The notes beneath the pieces were generated by a model that was not told the origin of the DNA, did not search any database, and saw nothing but the letters and a program-made list of their open reading frames with translations. From positions 434,001 through 498,000 of the forward strand of contig DEWY01000006.1 of the NCBI GenBank assembly GCA_002363865.1: a stretch of 64,000 nucleotides of DNA, given 5' to 3'. The position numbers were made by a program, and so were the translations under genes. This stretch comes from Caulobacteraceae bacterium UBA3198 (GTDB lineage Bacteria > Pseudomonadota > Alphaproteobacteria > Caulobacterales > Caulobacteraceae). Of the stretch, positions 35,679 to 44,170 are shown piece by piece (positions within the stretch are counted from its first letter, which is position 1; each line of letters starts with the position of its first letter).

Positions 35679-36253
35679 GGCCTGAGCCCGAGCTGGAGCA
35701 GCGGCTCACGGCGATCCTGCGGGCCGCGCCCAGCCTGATGGGGGTGATGGAGACCGCGAGGGATCTGGCCCTGCCCGACTGGATGATCTTCTCCGGGGCC
35801 ATCTATCAGAAAGCAGTCAATCACCTGACCGGCCGCGATCCCGACTATGGGCTGAAGGACTATGACCTCGGCTATTTCGACGCCGGCGATCTCAGCTATG
35901 AGGCCGAAGATCAGGTGATCCGCCGGGCGGCGGCGGCCTATCCCCCGCCCCTGGACACCCTGGTGGAGGTGCGCAACCAGGCCCGGGTGCACCTGTGGTT
36001 CGAAGACCGGTTCGGCGAGCCCTACGCCCCCTTGAGTTCCAGCGCCGAGGCCCTGACCCGGTTCACCACCACCATGTTCGCCGTCGGCGCGCGGCTGGAG
36101 CCGGACGGGACCTTGCGCATCTTCGCCCCGTTCGGCCTGGGCGACCTGTTCGCCCTGCGGATGGTTCCCAATCCTTTGCGGGTGACAAAGGGCTTCGCCC
36201 GAACGGCCGCCGCGGCCCAGGCCCGTTGGCCAGAGCTGTCCCTGCAAACCTGA
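35675..36253 (+). CDS. nucleotidyltransferase-like protein (DUF925 family)
   Basis: The 192-residue protein matches the DUF925 family of nucleotidyltransferase-fold proteins: LPDWMIFSGAIYQKAVNHLTGR, the acidic motif LKDYDLGYFDAGDLSYEAED, VEVRNQARVHLWFEDRFG and YAPLSSSAEALTRF. The usual motif is KDIDLVYFD; the second Asp (of DYD) is kept. It overlaps thiD by four bases. Substrate unknown. Confidence 0.85.
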   Translation: MRPEPELEQRLTAILRAAPSLMGVMETARDLALPDWMIFSGAIYQKAVNHLTGRDPDYGLKDYDLGYFDAGDLSYEAEDQVIRRAAAAYPPPLDTLVEVRNQARVHLWFEDRFGEPYAPLSSSAEALTRFTTTMFAVGARLEPDGTLRIFAPFGLGDLFALRMVPNPLRVTKGFARTAAAAQARWPELSLQT

Positions 36254-36332
36254 GGCCCAGGGCAAGCCTTGCCTTGATGATGCAGTTGGCTGGGCATAAC
36301 TGAGCTGCACATCTTCAGCCGCGAGCCCTTCC

Positions 36333-37142
36333 ATGCGCCAGTGGACCATCGACGCCTTCGCCCAGGCCCCCTTCCGGGGCAATCCCGCCTGCGTGGTCGA
36401 GCCCTTCGACGCCTGGCCTGCGGACGCCTGGATGCAGACCCTGGCGGCGGAGAACAACCAGGCCGAGACGGCCTTCCTCCTGCGCACCGAGTCCGCCGAC
36501 AGGTTCGGCCTGCGCTGGTTCACCCCGGCCCTGGAAGTGCCGCTCTGCGGTCACGCCACCCTGGCCAGCGCGCACGCCCTGTTCGCCGAACTTGGCCTGA
36601 CGACCGAGGCCGTGACCTTCGACACCCTGTCGGGGCCGCTGATCGTGTCCCGGCAGGACGGCGGCTACGCCATGGACTTCCCGGCCTCGCCTGTCCGTCA
36701 GGTGGAGACGCCGGCGGGGCTGGCCGAGGCTCTGGGGGTCGAACCGAACGAGGTCTGGGCCGGGCCCTTCCTGGTGGCGGTCCTCAAGGACGAGGCCGCC
36801 GTGCGGGCCGCGACGCCGGACCTGGCGGCCCTGACGACGATTTCCAGCGCCGCCACCCAGGGCCGCGGCAATGTGGGGGTCAGCGCGCTTGCCGGGGGCC
36901 AGCCCTATGACGTTGTCAGCCGCTTTTTCGCGCCAGGCTCGGGAATCCCTGAAGACCCGGCCACAGGCTCCCTGCATTGCATGCTGAGCCCGATCTTCGC
37001 GCAGAAGCTGGGGCGCACGCGGCTGGACTTCCATCAGGCCTATCCCGGCCGCGGCGGCGACCTGGACTGCGAACTGGCTGGGGACCGGGTGATCCTTCGC
37101 GGCCAGGCGGTCACCGTCATGGACAGCCGGCTGAGACTCTAG
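36333..37142 (+). CDS. PhzF family isomerase/epimerase
   Basis: The 269-residue protein starts QWTIDAFAQAPFRGNPACVV, contains AAENNQAETAFLL (catalytic Glu), RWFTPALEVPLCGHATLASAHALF and FAPGSGIPEDPATGSLHCML, complete PhzF-fold motifs. These are phenazine-type isomerases; most relatives outside phenazine clusters have no known substrate and no phenazine genes are nearby. Confidence 0.93.
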   Translation: MRQWTIDAFAQAPFRGNPACVVEPFDAWPADAWMQTLAAENNQAETAFLLRTESADRFGLRWFTPALEVPLCGHATLASAHALFAELGLTTEAVTFDTLSGPLIVSRQDGGYAMDFPASPVRQVETPAGLAEALGVEPNEVWAGPFLVAVLKDEAAVRAATPDLAALTTISSAATQGRGNVGVSALAGGQPYDVVSRFFAPGSGIPEDPATGSLHCMLSPIFAQKLGRTRLDFHQAYPGRGGDLDCELAGDRVILRGQAVTVMDSRLRL

Positions 37143-37156
37143 GCCCAAACCGACGT

Positions 37157-37195
37157 GGGCCGGCGCTTGCGCCCCGGCCCGTCAACGGTCCTCTT
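37157..37195 (+). terminator. probable terminator between convergent genes
   Basis: GGGCCGG and CCGGCCC arms (37157-37163 and 37174-37180) with extra inner GCGC pairing are followed, twelve bases later, by TCTTTTT on the plus strand. It lies between the convergent PhzF gene and the exported protein at 37205. Confidence 0.45.
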
Positions 37196-37204
37196 TTTGG
37201 TCGA

Positions 37205-37666
37205 CTAGCGGCGATAGCCGTAGCCCTGGCCCTGGCCGTAGCCCTGGCCGTAGCGGCGGTCGTCGTCCCGGCGTTCCACATAGATCCGGGCGCTCAGGCG
37301 ATCCATCCGGCGGTCCAGATCGGCCATCTCCCAGCGGGTCAGGCCGCCCCGGCGATAGTGGTGCTCCAGGCGCCGCAGATCGTTGAACTCGGCGCGCAGG
37401 CGGAAGGCTTCATTGCGGCTGAGGCTGCCGCTGCGCTGACCCATGTCGATCCGGCGCTCCAGATTGGCCTTGCGCTGGGCGATGGAAATCCAGGCCGGCG
37501 CCCGGACCTGGCCACGTTGGGGCCCATACTGGTCACCGCCATGGCGCGCGCCATAGGCCGGGGCGTGGTTGGGGGCGCCATAGCCGCCAGGGGCGGCCGA
37601 GGCGGCGGTGGCCAGGCCGGCGGTCAGGGCGGCGCCGGCGGTCAGGGCGATCAGCAGGGATTTCAT
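37205..37666 (-). CDS. exported basic hypothetical protein
   Basis: The 153-residue product has a signal peptide cut near ASAAPG, a Gly/Tyr/His-rich linker, then a helical module ISIAQRKANLERRIDMGQRSG with SLSRNEAFRLRAEFNDLRRLEHHYRRGGLTRWEMADLDRRMDRLSARI, and a Tyr/Gly/Gln repeat tail (GQGYGQGQGYGYRR). I recall the helical module in many Caulobacter and Sphingomonas periplasmic proteins of unknown role. GAGGAG precedes the ATG. Confidence 0.8.
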   Translation of the reverse strand: MKSLLIALTAGAALTAGLATAASAAPGGYGAPNHAPAYGARHGGDQYGPQRGQVRAPAWISIAQRKANLERRIDMGQRSGSLSRNEAFRLRAEFNDLRRLEHHYRRGGLTRWEMADLDRRMDRLSARIYVERRDDDRRYGQGYGQGQGYGYRR

Positions 37667-37784
37667 GGGCTAACTCCTCGTTGCAGGTCAGCCGCGATCG
37701 GCGGCGTCGAGGAGAGAAAGCCATGGTGGCGCTGACCGATGTCTGAGTGCGCGGTTGTCCGCGGTTCACCTTCGGCGGACGCGG

Positions 37785-39728
37785 TCAGGCGACCTTGGCG
37801 GCGGCCTCTTCGGCCCGGCTCATCACAGTGCAGATGGCGTCGTAGAGCTTGGCGATCTCGATCGGCTTGGCCACATGATCGTCCATGCCCGCGGCGAGAT
37901 ACTCGTTGACCTGATGGGAGAGGGCGTTGGCGGTCAGGGCGACGATGGGGGTGCGCGGCCGGTGGGTGAGCGCCTCCTGGCTCCGGATCGCCTTGGCCGC
38001 GGCGATGCCGTCCATGACCGGCATCTGGATGTCCATGAGGATCATGTCATAGGCGCCGTCGGTCCAGGCGGCCACGGCCGCAGCGCCGTCGCCGACAATC
38101 TCGACCTCCAGGCCGAGCGACCCCATCACCGCGGCCAGGACCTGCTGGTTGGTGGGATTGTCCTCCGCCGCCAGGATCCGCAGGGGCCGCCCTTCCCCAT
38201 CGTCGGGGGCGGCTTCCCCCGGCGTGTCGTCGAGGTCTTCAGCGCCCTGAGTCGCCGACGGCAGGTTGGAGACGGGCGTCGGCGACGGCTCCGCCGCCAG
38301 GCCTCGGGCCAGGGGCAGGCGCACCTCGAAGAGGGAGCCCTCGCCCTCGCGGCTGCGGGCGTGAATCTCGCCGCCCATCATCTGGGTGAGTTCGCGACAG
38401 ATGGACAGGCCAAGGCCCGTGCCCCCGAAACGCCGGGTGGCCGTAGAGTCGGCCTGGGTGAACTTCTCGAACAGCACGGGCAGCTTGCCGGCCGGCACGC
38501 CGACGCCGGTGTCGTGGACCGTCAGGATGATTCCGCCGAGCGGATCAGCCAGGAAGCGCGCAGAGACCGAGCCGGTGAGGGTGAACTTGACCGCGTTGGA
38601 CAACAGATTGCCCAGGATCTGCCGGATCCGATTGGGGTCGCCACGCCACAGACCGCCGGCGCTCTCCTCGATCTCCACAGAAAAGGCCAGGCCCCGGCTC
38701 TGGGCGAGCACCTCGTAGCTGGCCCGGGCGGTGGCCGCCACGGTCTCCAGATCGAAGTCCTCCTCGACCAGGGTCAGTTTGCCCGCCTCGATCTTGGAGA
38801 TGTCCAGGACGTCGTTGATGACGGTGAGCAGCAGGCCCCCGGACTGGCGGATCACCTCCAGCCGTCCGCGCTGGGCGGCCGGAAGCCGGTCCATGGCCAT
38901 GACGTCGGCCATGGCCAGGACGCCGTTCAGGGGAGTGCGGATCTCGTGGCTCATATTGGCCAGGAACTGGGACTTGAGGACATTGGCGGCGTTGGCCGCA
39001 TCCCTCGCCTCCACCAGTTCGTCCAGGGTCTTGTTCAGATCCTGCTCGCGAGCGTCCAGCCGGGCGAGCAGATGATTGAAGCTGACGGCGAGGCTGCCGA
39101 ACAGGTCGTCCCTTGCCGTCAGGCTCACGGGCGTGAACTGGCCGCTGGCCGCCACCCGGCGCATGGCCTCGGACAGGCCCTGGACCGGGGCGATCACCTG
39201 GCTGGCCAGGCTGCGCGACAGGAAGAGCGCCACCCCCACGCCGCCGAAGAACAGGGCGCCGGTCAGGGCGGCGAACTGGGGCAGCATGCCCATCAGCTGG
39301 GGCGGACGGGCCTGAACGCTGAGTTCGCCGATCATCCGTCCATCCCAGCTGAGCCGGTGCGATACGGTCAGGAGCCCGTCGGACGCTGCGCCCGGGGCGG
39401 TGAACTGGGCGAGGACCTCGCCGCGCGCGTCAGTGAGGCGCACGGTCGAGATGCGGGGATCGCGGCTCAACGCGCCGACCGAGGCGGTGGCGGCGTCGAG
39501 ATCGCCGCGGGCCACGGCGGGCGCCGCCAGATCGGCGGTGACCACGGCCAGGGCCTGATAGCTGGAGCGGGCCTGCTCCCGGGCCACGGCCCATTGCTGA
39601 AGCATGAAGGTGGCGCAGGCCGCCAGCAGGACCACCACCGTCGTGACCAGCGCAACACCGGCGACCTTCGCATGGAAGGTCGCTTCATGCCGGGCGCCGG
39701 CAGGGTCTGAAGGGCGGTCCTTGACCAA
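37785..39728 (-). CDS. hybrid sensor histidine kinase with receiver domain
   Basis: The 647-residue protein has two membrane helices (about 22-44 and 150-170) around a short periplasmic sensor, a HAMP-like linker, a coiled coil, HisKA with SHEIRTPLNG (phospho-His261), HATPase with NLLSNAVKFT, DTGVGVP and GGTGLGLSI, and a C-terminal receiver with phospho-Asp near 566 in LMDIQMPVMDG. The start is TTG at 39726-39728 with AGGAG 12 bases upstream. No cognate regulator adjoins, so a phosphotransfer protein elsewhere is likely. Confidence 0.92.
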   Translation of the reverse strand: MVKDRPSDPAGARHEATFHAKVAGVALVTTVVVLLAACATFMLQQWAVAREQARSSYQALAVVTADLAAPAVARGDLDAATASVGALSRDPRISTVRLTDARGEVLAQFTAPGAASDGLLTVSHRLSWDGRMIGELSVQARPPQLMGMLPQFAALTGALFFGGVGVALFLSRSLASQVIAPVQGLSEAMRRVAASGQFTPVSLTARDDLFGSLAVSFNHLLARLDAREQDLNKTLDELVEARDAANAANVLKSQFLANMSHEIRTPLNGVLAMADVMAMDRLPAAQRGRLEVIRQSGGLLLTVINDVLDISKIEAGKLTLVEEDFDLETVAATARASYEVLAQSRGLAFSVEIEESAGGLWRGDPNRIRQILGNLLSNAVKFTLTGSVSARFLADPLGGIILTVHDTGVGVPAGKLPVLFEKFTQADSTATRRFGGTGLGLSICRELTQMMGGEIHARSREGEGSLFEVRLPLARGLAAEPSPTPVSNLPSATQGAEDLDDTPGEAAPDDGEGRPLRILAAEDNPTNQQVLAAVMGSLGLEVEIVGDGAAAVAAWTDGAYDMILMDIQMPVMDGIAAAKAIRSQEALTHRPRTPIVALTANALSHQVNEYLAAGMDDHVAKPIEIAKLYDAICTVMSRAEEAAAKVA

Positions 39729-39863
39729 GTTCGGGGCGAGCTCCTGGGAGGGTCAATCGCCCGTCATAAGGGAATAGTCCTAATCATTCGCTTCCGCGGA
39801 CTCGCCTCTCAGGCGAACGCAACCTCTGCGTGAACTTGTCACAGTTGCAAGGGCGGACGGGCG

Positions 39864-39899
39864 TTAACTTTTGGTTTAGCTTGTTAACATTCCGTTAAC
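39864..39899 (+). promoter_or_regulatory. tandem CtrA-binding motifs
   Basis: TTAA-N7-TTAAC is perfect at 39884-39899, matching the CtrA consensus of Caulobacter. A second degenerate copy, TTAA-N7-TTTA, lies at 39864-39878. The perfect box ends 20 bases before the ATG of the gene at 39919, close to where transcription should begin. Confidence 0.7.
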
Positions 39900-39918
39900 C
39901 CCCAGGAGGGATGCCCCC

Positions 39919-40251
39919 ATGGAAAAGGCGTTTGTTGCCCAGCGCGTCGCCAACAAGCTGTTTGCGACCGAAGAGTCGGTTGATGCGGCCCTGGCCGAAG
40001 CCACCGAGCTGATGACCGAAATGCTTAAGGCCCGTAAGGACGTGGGCGTCTCCACCGTGTTCGGCGACGACGCGGCGGCCAAGCTCATCGACGCCATCAA
40101 GGCGCTCGGCGAAGCCCGCACCGCCATGGTCGGCGTGCACGGCGAACTGAACGAGGCCAAGCTGCGCCTGGGCATCCGCACCAAGCTCGTCGGCCCCGAC
40201 AAGCCGCAGGAGCCCGTCCGCGCCGCTCCGATGATGCGCGACGTCGGCTGA
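39919..40251 (+). CDS. hypothetical helical protein, probably CtrA-regulated
   Basis: The 110-residue protein (MEKAFVAQRVANKLFATEESV) is mostly amphipathic helix, without signal or membrane segments. AGGAGGG lies eight bases before the ATG. I recall close relatives in Caulobacter without a known function. The CtrA box right upstream suggests cell-cycle-timed expression, either activation or repression. Confidence 0.75.
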   Translation: MEKAFVAQRVANKLFATEESVDAALAEATELMTEMLKARKDVGVSTVFGDDAAAKLIDAIKALGEARTAMVGVHGELNEAKLRLGIRTKLVGPDKPQEPVRAAPMMRDVG

Positions 40252-40268
40252 TTGCAATAGTTTAACTT

Positions 40269-40302
40269 CGTTGCGCCTCTAATCACGGTTAGAGGCGCAA
40301 CG
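40269..40302 (+). promoter_or_regulatory. perfect 14-bp inverted repeat touching the start codon
   Basis: Arms CGTTGCGCCTCTAA (40269-40282) and TTAGAGGCGCAACG (40289-40302) pair perfectly around TCACGG. The right arm ends at the base before ATG 40303, and the only Shine-Dalgarno candidate (AGAGG, 40291-40295) is inside the stem. In RNA the site would be closed unless something opens it; as DNA it could be an operator. It could also terminate the upstream gene, but no T-run follows. Confidence 0.6.
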
Positions 40303-40770
40303 ATGTCTACCGAAACGACGTATATTGTTATCTGGGTCCTGCTCTGGGCCCTCTTGGTCGTCGTAACCGCATTCGCGTTCACACGTGGGGGCGCGCCTGA
40401 GCGACTAGGCGCGGTGCTTATCCTGGCGATCACAATCGCCAGCAGCCTCGGCGATGTTTTTCTCCCCGACCAGATTTTCCTTGTGGCTCGCCTCATCGCG
40501 GAGGGCGCCCTGGCCCTCGGCTTCCTGCTGATGGCGATACGTTACACAAGCCTTTGGCTTGGCGGCGCCATGCTGCTCCAGGCTATTCAGTTCTCCTTGC
40601 AGGCCTATTATTTCGTGCTCGGCCGCGCCCATGACGCGCTCTATGTCACGATCAACAATATCGACTTCCTGGGGATTCTCGCCTGCCTGACGGCCGGGAC
40701 CCTGGCGGCCAGTCGCCGGCGTCGGCGAGCTGAGGCGGAGGTCACTTCAACCCCTACAGCGGCGGTCTGA
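40303..40770 (+). CDS. hypothetical multi-pass membrane protein
   Basis: The 155-residue product has about five hydrophobic helices: residues 8-27, 35-54, 60-79, 84-106 and 118-135, with a basic C-terminal tail (RRRRRAEAE). I do not recognise the family. Codons such as TAT, ATT, GTT and CTA are more frequent than in neighbours, hinting at later acquisition. Its start is sealed in a hairpin. It precedes serC on the same strand. Confidence 0.68.
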   Translation: MSTETTYIVIWVLLWALLVVVTAFAFTRGGAPERLGAVLILAITIASSLGDVFLPDQIFLVARLIAEGALALGFLLMAIRYTSLWLGGAMLLQAIQFSLQAYYFVLGRAHDALYVTINNIDFLGILACLTAGTLAASRRRRRAEAEVTSTPTAAV

Positions 40771-40799
40771 GAGAAATTTCGGCAAGAATCCGCTTGTCC

Positions 40800-40880
40800 T
40801 GACGCGCAAATGGGCGTTTGTGCGCGGCGGGCCACGCCCTCCCAACGGGGCGCTGCTCATCTGCAAGGATGGGAGACATC
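40800..40880 (+). ncRNA. candidate serC leader RNA
   Basis: The gap before serC can fold as a hairpin near 40803-40825 (GCGC-AAA against TTT-GTGCGC) and a second one, CGCCC/GGGCG, at 40835-40852. A conserved 'serC' RNA motif upstream of serC operons has been reported in Alphaproteobacteria. Position and gene context fit; I cannot confirm the consensus by eye. Confidence 0.35.
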
Positions 40881-40883
40881 GCA

Positions 40884-42053
40884 GTGACTGACCATACCAA
40901 GCCCGCCATGCGGCCGGCTCGCCCAGAATTCTCGTCCGGCCCGTGCGCCAAGCGCCCCGGATGGACCCCCGAAAATCTCCAGAACGCCGTCCTCGGACGC
41001 TCGCACCGCTCCAAGCTGGGCAAGGCGCGGCTGAAAGAGGCCATCGACCGCACCCGCCAGGTGCTGGCTGTCCCCGACGACTTCCTGATCGGCATTGTCC
41101 CTGGCTCCGACACCGGCGCCGTCGAGATGGCCATGTGGTCGATGCTGGGCGCGCGGCCCGTTCAGCTGCTGGCCTTCGAGAGCTTCGGCAAGGACTGGGT
41201 CACCGACGTGACCAAGCAGCTAAAGATCGAGGCCGAGGTTCTGTCGGCCGCCTATGGCGAGCTGCCGGACCTGACCAAGGTGCGCAAGGACGCCGACCTG
41301 GTCTTCACCTGGAATGGCACCACCTCGGGCGTCCGCGTGCCGAACGGCGACTTCATCGCCGACGACCGCGAGGGCGTCACCATCTGCGACGCCACCAGCG
41401 CAGCGTTTGCGCAAGCCCTGCCCTGGGCCAAGCTCGATGTGGTCACCTTCTCCTGGCAGAAGGCGCTCGGCGGCGAAGCCGCGCACGGGGTCCTGATCCT
41501 GTCGCCCCGGGCTGTGGCCCGCCTGGAGAGCTACGCCCCGGCCTGGCCGATGCCCAAGCTGTTCCGCATGACCAAGGGCGGCAAGGTCAACCTCGAGATC
41601 TTCGAGGGCGCGACCATCAACACCCCCTCCATGCTGTGCGTGGAAGACGCCATCGACGCCCTGAAATGGGCCGAGCGCATCGGCGGCCTGGCTGAGATGC
41701 AGCGCCGGGCCGACGCCAATCTGGACGCCCTGGCCCGCTGGGTGGCCAAGACCGAGTGGGTGGAGTTCCTGGCCGCCGATCCGGCGCTCCGCTCCAACAC
41801 CTCGGTCTGCCTGAAGGTCGTCGACCCCCGCGTCACCGCCCTGGACGAGGCCGCCCAGGCCGACTTCGCCAAGAAGCTGGCCTCGATGCTCGAAAAAGAA
41901 GGCGTGGCCCTGGACATCGGCGGCTATCGCGACGCCCCTCCGGGCCTGCGCATCTGGTGCGGCGCCACGGTGGAGACCTCCGACCTGGACGCCCTGACGC
42001 CCTGGCTCGACTGGGCCTTTGAGTCCCTGGCCAGCGATCTGCAGGCCGCCTGA
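40884..42053 (+). CDS. serC: phosphoserine transaminase
   Basis: SerC converts 3-phosphohydroxypyruvate to phosphoserine with PLP. The 389-residue protein has the alphaproteobacterial form: RPARPEFSSGPCAKRPGW, GIVPGSDTGAVEMAMWSMLG, FTWNGTTSGVRVPNGDFI, and PLP-lysine in SWQKALGGEAAHGVL. I use GTG 40884 (GGGAG eight bases upstream; MTD... N-terminus); ATG 40869 is an alternative. serA follows after about 100 bases, giving the first two enzymes of serine synthesis in one operon. Confidence 0.95.
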   Translation: MTDHTKPAMRPARPEFSSGPCAKRPGWTPENLQNAVLGRSHRSKLGKARLKEAIDRTRQVLAVPDDFLIGIVPGSDTGAVEMAMWSMLGARPVQLLAFESFGKDWVTDVTKQLKIEAEVLSAAYGELPDLTKVRKDADLVFTWNGTTSGVRVPNGDFIADDREGVTICDATSAAFAQALPWAKLDVVTFSWQKALGGEAAHGVLILSPRAVARLESYAPAWPMPKLFRMTKGGKVNLEIFEGATINTPSMLCVEDAIDALKWAERIGGLAEMQRRADANLDALARWVAKTEWVEFLAADPALRSNTSVCLKVVDPRVTALDEAAQADFAKKLASMLEKEGVALDIGGYRDAPPGLRIWCGATVETSDLDALTPWLDWAFESLASDLQAA

Positions 42054-42156
42054 GCCTCCGATCGATCTGAAGGGGGCGTGCGACGCACGTCCCCGCCATC
42101 CCAGACATCACCGCCTGGCCGCGACCGGCCAGCGCGCACCTAAAGAAAGACCGCCC

Positions 42157-43734
42157 ATGCCCCGCGTTCTGATCGCCGACAAGCTGAGCCCCGCCGCCAT
42201 CGAGATCTTCCAGCAGCGCGGCGTCGACGCCGATGTGAAGACCGGCCTGTCCAAGGACGAGCTGCTCAAGATCATCGGCGACTATGACGGCCTGGCCGTC
42301 CGCTCGGCCACCAAGGCCGACAAGGATGTCATCGCCGCCGCCAAGAAGATGAAGGTCATCGGCCGGGCCGGCATCGGCGTCGACAATGTCGACATTCCCG
42401 CCGCCACCGCCGCCGGCGTCGTGGTGATGAACACCCCCTTCGGCAACTCGATCACCACGGCTGAACACGCCATCGCCATGATGTTCGCCCTCGCCCGCCA
42501 GCTGCCCGCCGCCGACGTCTCCACCCAGGCCGGCAAGTGGGAGAAGAACCGCTTCATGGGCGTGGAGGTCTACGCCAAGACCCTGGGTCTGATCGGCGCC
42601 GGCAATATCGGCTCCATCGTCGCCGACCGGGCGCTGGGCCTGAAGATGAAGGTTGTGGCCTACGACCCCTTCCTGTCGCCCGAACGCGCCGTGGAGCTGG
42701 GCGTCGAAAAGGTCGAGCTGGACGAGCTGCTGGCCCGCGCCGACTTCATCACCCTGCACACCCCGCTCACCGACAAGACCCGCAACATCCTGTCGGCCGA
42801 AAACCTGGCCAAGACCAAGAAGGGCGTGAAGATCATCAACTGCGCCCGCGGCGGCCTTGTGGACGAGGCCGCCCTGCGCAAGCTGCTGGACGAGGGTCAC
42901 ATCGGCGGCGCGGCCTTTGACGTCTTCGTCGAGGAGCCGGCCAAGGCGAACGTGCTGTTCGGGGCCGAGAACTTCATCGCCACCCCCCACCTGGGCGCCT
43001 CGACCAACGAGGCCCAGGAGAATGTCGCCCTGCAGGTGGCCGAGCAGATGAGCGACTATCTGCTCACCGGCGCGGTGACCAACGCCCTGAACTCGCCGTC
43101 TGTGACCGCCGAGGAAGCGCCGCGTCTGGCCCCCTTCATCGCCCTGGCCGGCAAGCTCGGCGTGTTCGCCGGCCAGATGGTCGATTACGGCGTCGCGGCC
43201 ATCGACATCGCCTATGAGGGCGAAGTCTCCAAGCTGAACGCCAAGCCGCTGACGGCCGCGGCCCTGGCCGGCGTCCTGCGGCCGATGCTGGGCGACGCGG
43301 TCAACATGGTCTCGGCTCCGGCCGTGGCCAAGGAGCGCGGCATCACCCTGTCGGAATCGCACCAGGAAGACTCCCCCATCTATGAGAGCCTGATCCGCAT
43401 CACCGTCACCACCGAGAAGGGCAAGCGCTCCTTCGCCGGCTCCGTGCTGGCCGGCACGCCGCGGGTGGTGGAGGTTAAGGGCATGGACCTGGACGCGCCC
43501 TTCGGCCCGACCATGCTCTACGTCAACAACGAGGATAAGCCGGGCTTCATCGGCGCGCTGGGCGTCATGCTGGCCGAGGCGGGCGTCAACATCGCCACCT
43601 TTAACCTGGGCCGGGTCTCGGCGGGCGACGACGCCATCGCCCTGGTGGGCGTCGACCAGATCCCGAGCGAAGCCCTGATGGCCAACATCCAGGCCCTGCC
43701 CCACGTCAAGGAAGCGCGCACCCTGCGCTTCTGA
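42157..43734 (+). CDS. serA: D-3-phosphoglycerate dehydrogenase
   Basis: SerA commits 3-phosphoglycerate to serine. The 525-residue long-form enzyme has VIGRAGIGVDNVDI, the NAD motif LGLIGAGNIGSIVADRA, NCARGGLVDEAAL, PHLGASTNEAQENVA (catalytic His), an intervening domain and a C-terminal ACT domain (from about residue 450: YVNNEDKPGFIGALGVMLAEAGVNI) for feedback by serine. ATG 42157 has AAAGAAAGA upstream. Confidence 0.97.
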   Translation: MPRVLIADKLSPAAIEIFQQRGVDADVKTGLSKDELLKIIGDYDGLAVRSATKADKDVIAAAKKMKVIGRAGIGVDNVDIPAATAAGVVVMNTPFGNSITTAEHAIAMMFALARQLPAADVSTQAGKWEKNRFMGVEVYAKTLGLIGAGNIGSIVADRALGLKMKVVAYDPFLSPERAVELGVEKVELDELLARADFITLHTPLTDKTRNILSAENLAKTKKGVKIINCARGGLVDEAALRKLLDEGHIGGAAFDVFVEEPAKANVLFGAENFIATPHLGASTNEAQENVALQVAEQMSDYLLTGAVTNALNSPSVTAEEAPRLAPFIALAGKLGVFAGQMVDYGVAAIDIAYEGEVSKLNAKPLTAAALAGVLRPMLGDAVNMVSAPAVAKERGITLSESHQEDSPIYESLIRITVTTEKGKRSFAGSVLAGTPRVVEVKGMDLDAPFGPTMLYVNNEDKPGFIGALGVMLAEAGVNIATFNLGRVSAGDDAIALVGVDQIPSEALMANIQALPHVKEARTLRF

Positions 43735-43774
43735 CCAGCTTGCCAGGCGGCGGCGTCCAGGCGACGCTGCCGCC

Positions 43775-44170
43775 ATGGCTGGCCCTCCTGACGAAAAGCA
43801 TTCCCGCACCGTGCCGGGCGGACGCGGGTACTGGTGGACCCAGCGCCTCTGGGCCCTGGCGGCGGACCTGCCCGTCGAACAGGTGGCCTTGAGCGATATC
43901 GCCGAGTTCGACCAGGACTGCTGGTTTCAGGGCCGCCACAAGCCGAGCGTCCGCGAAGTCGCCGCCCACGCCCGACGCATCTTCAACGCCGACCTTTCCT
44001 ACCCCGTGATCCTGAATGCGCAGGGTCAGCTGATGGACGGCGGCCACCGCCTGGCGAAGGCCTGGATGGAGGGCCGCACCCACATCGCCGCCGTCCGCTT
44101 CCCGGTCACGCCCGAGCCCGACTGGATGATCCCGGCCGCTGGGCCGCCTCAGGTCGACGGCAGGGCGTAG
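43775..44170 (+). CDS. ParB/sulfiredoxin-like domain protein
   Basis: The 131-residue protein reads GGRGYWWTQRLWALAADLPVE, then YPVILNAQGQLMDGGHRLAKAWMEGRTHIAAVRFP. The LMDGGHRLAKAW segment resembles the ParB-nuclease/Srx fold motif (usually GxHR). It lacks a helix-turn-helix, so it is not a partition ParB. It follows serA by 40 bases. Its 3' end overlaps the convergent gene at 44149 by 22 bases. Function unknown. Confidence 0.7.
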   Translation: MAGPPDEKHSRTVPGGRGYWWTQRLWALAADLPVEQVALSDIAEFDQDCWFQGRHKPSVREVAAHARRIFNADLSYPVILNAQGQLMDGGHRLAKAWMEGRTHIAAVRFPVTPEPDWMIPAAGPPQVDGRA

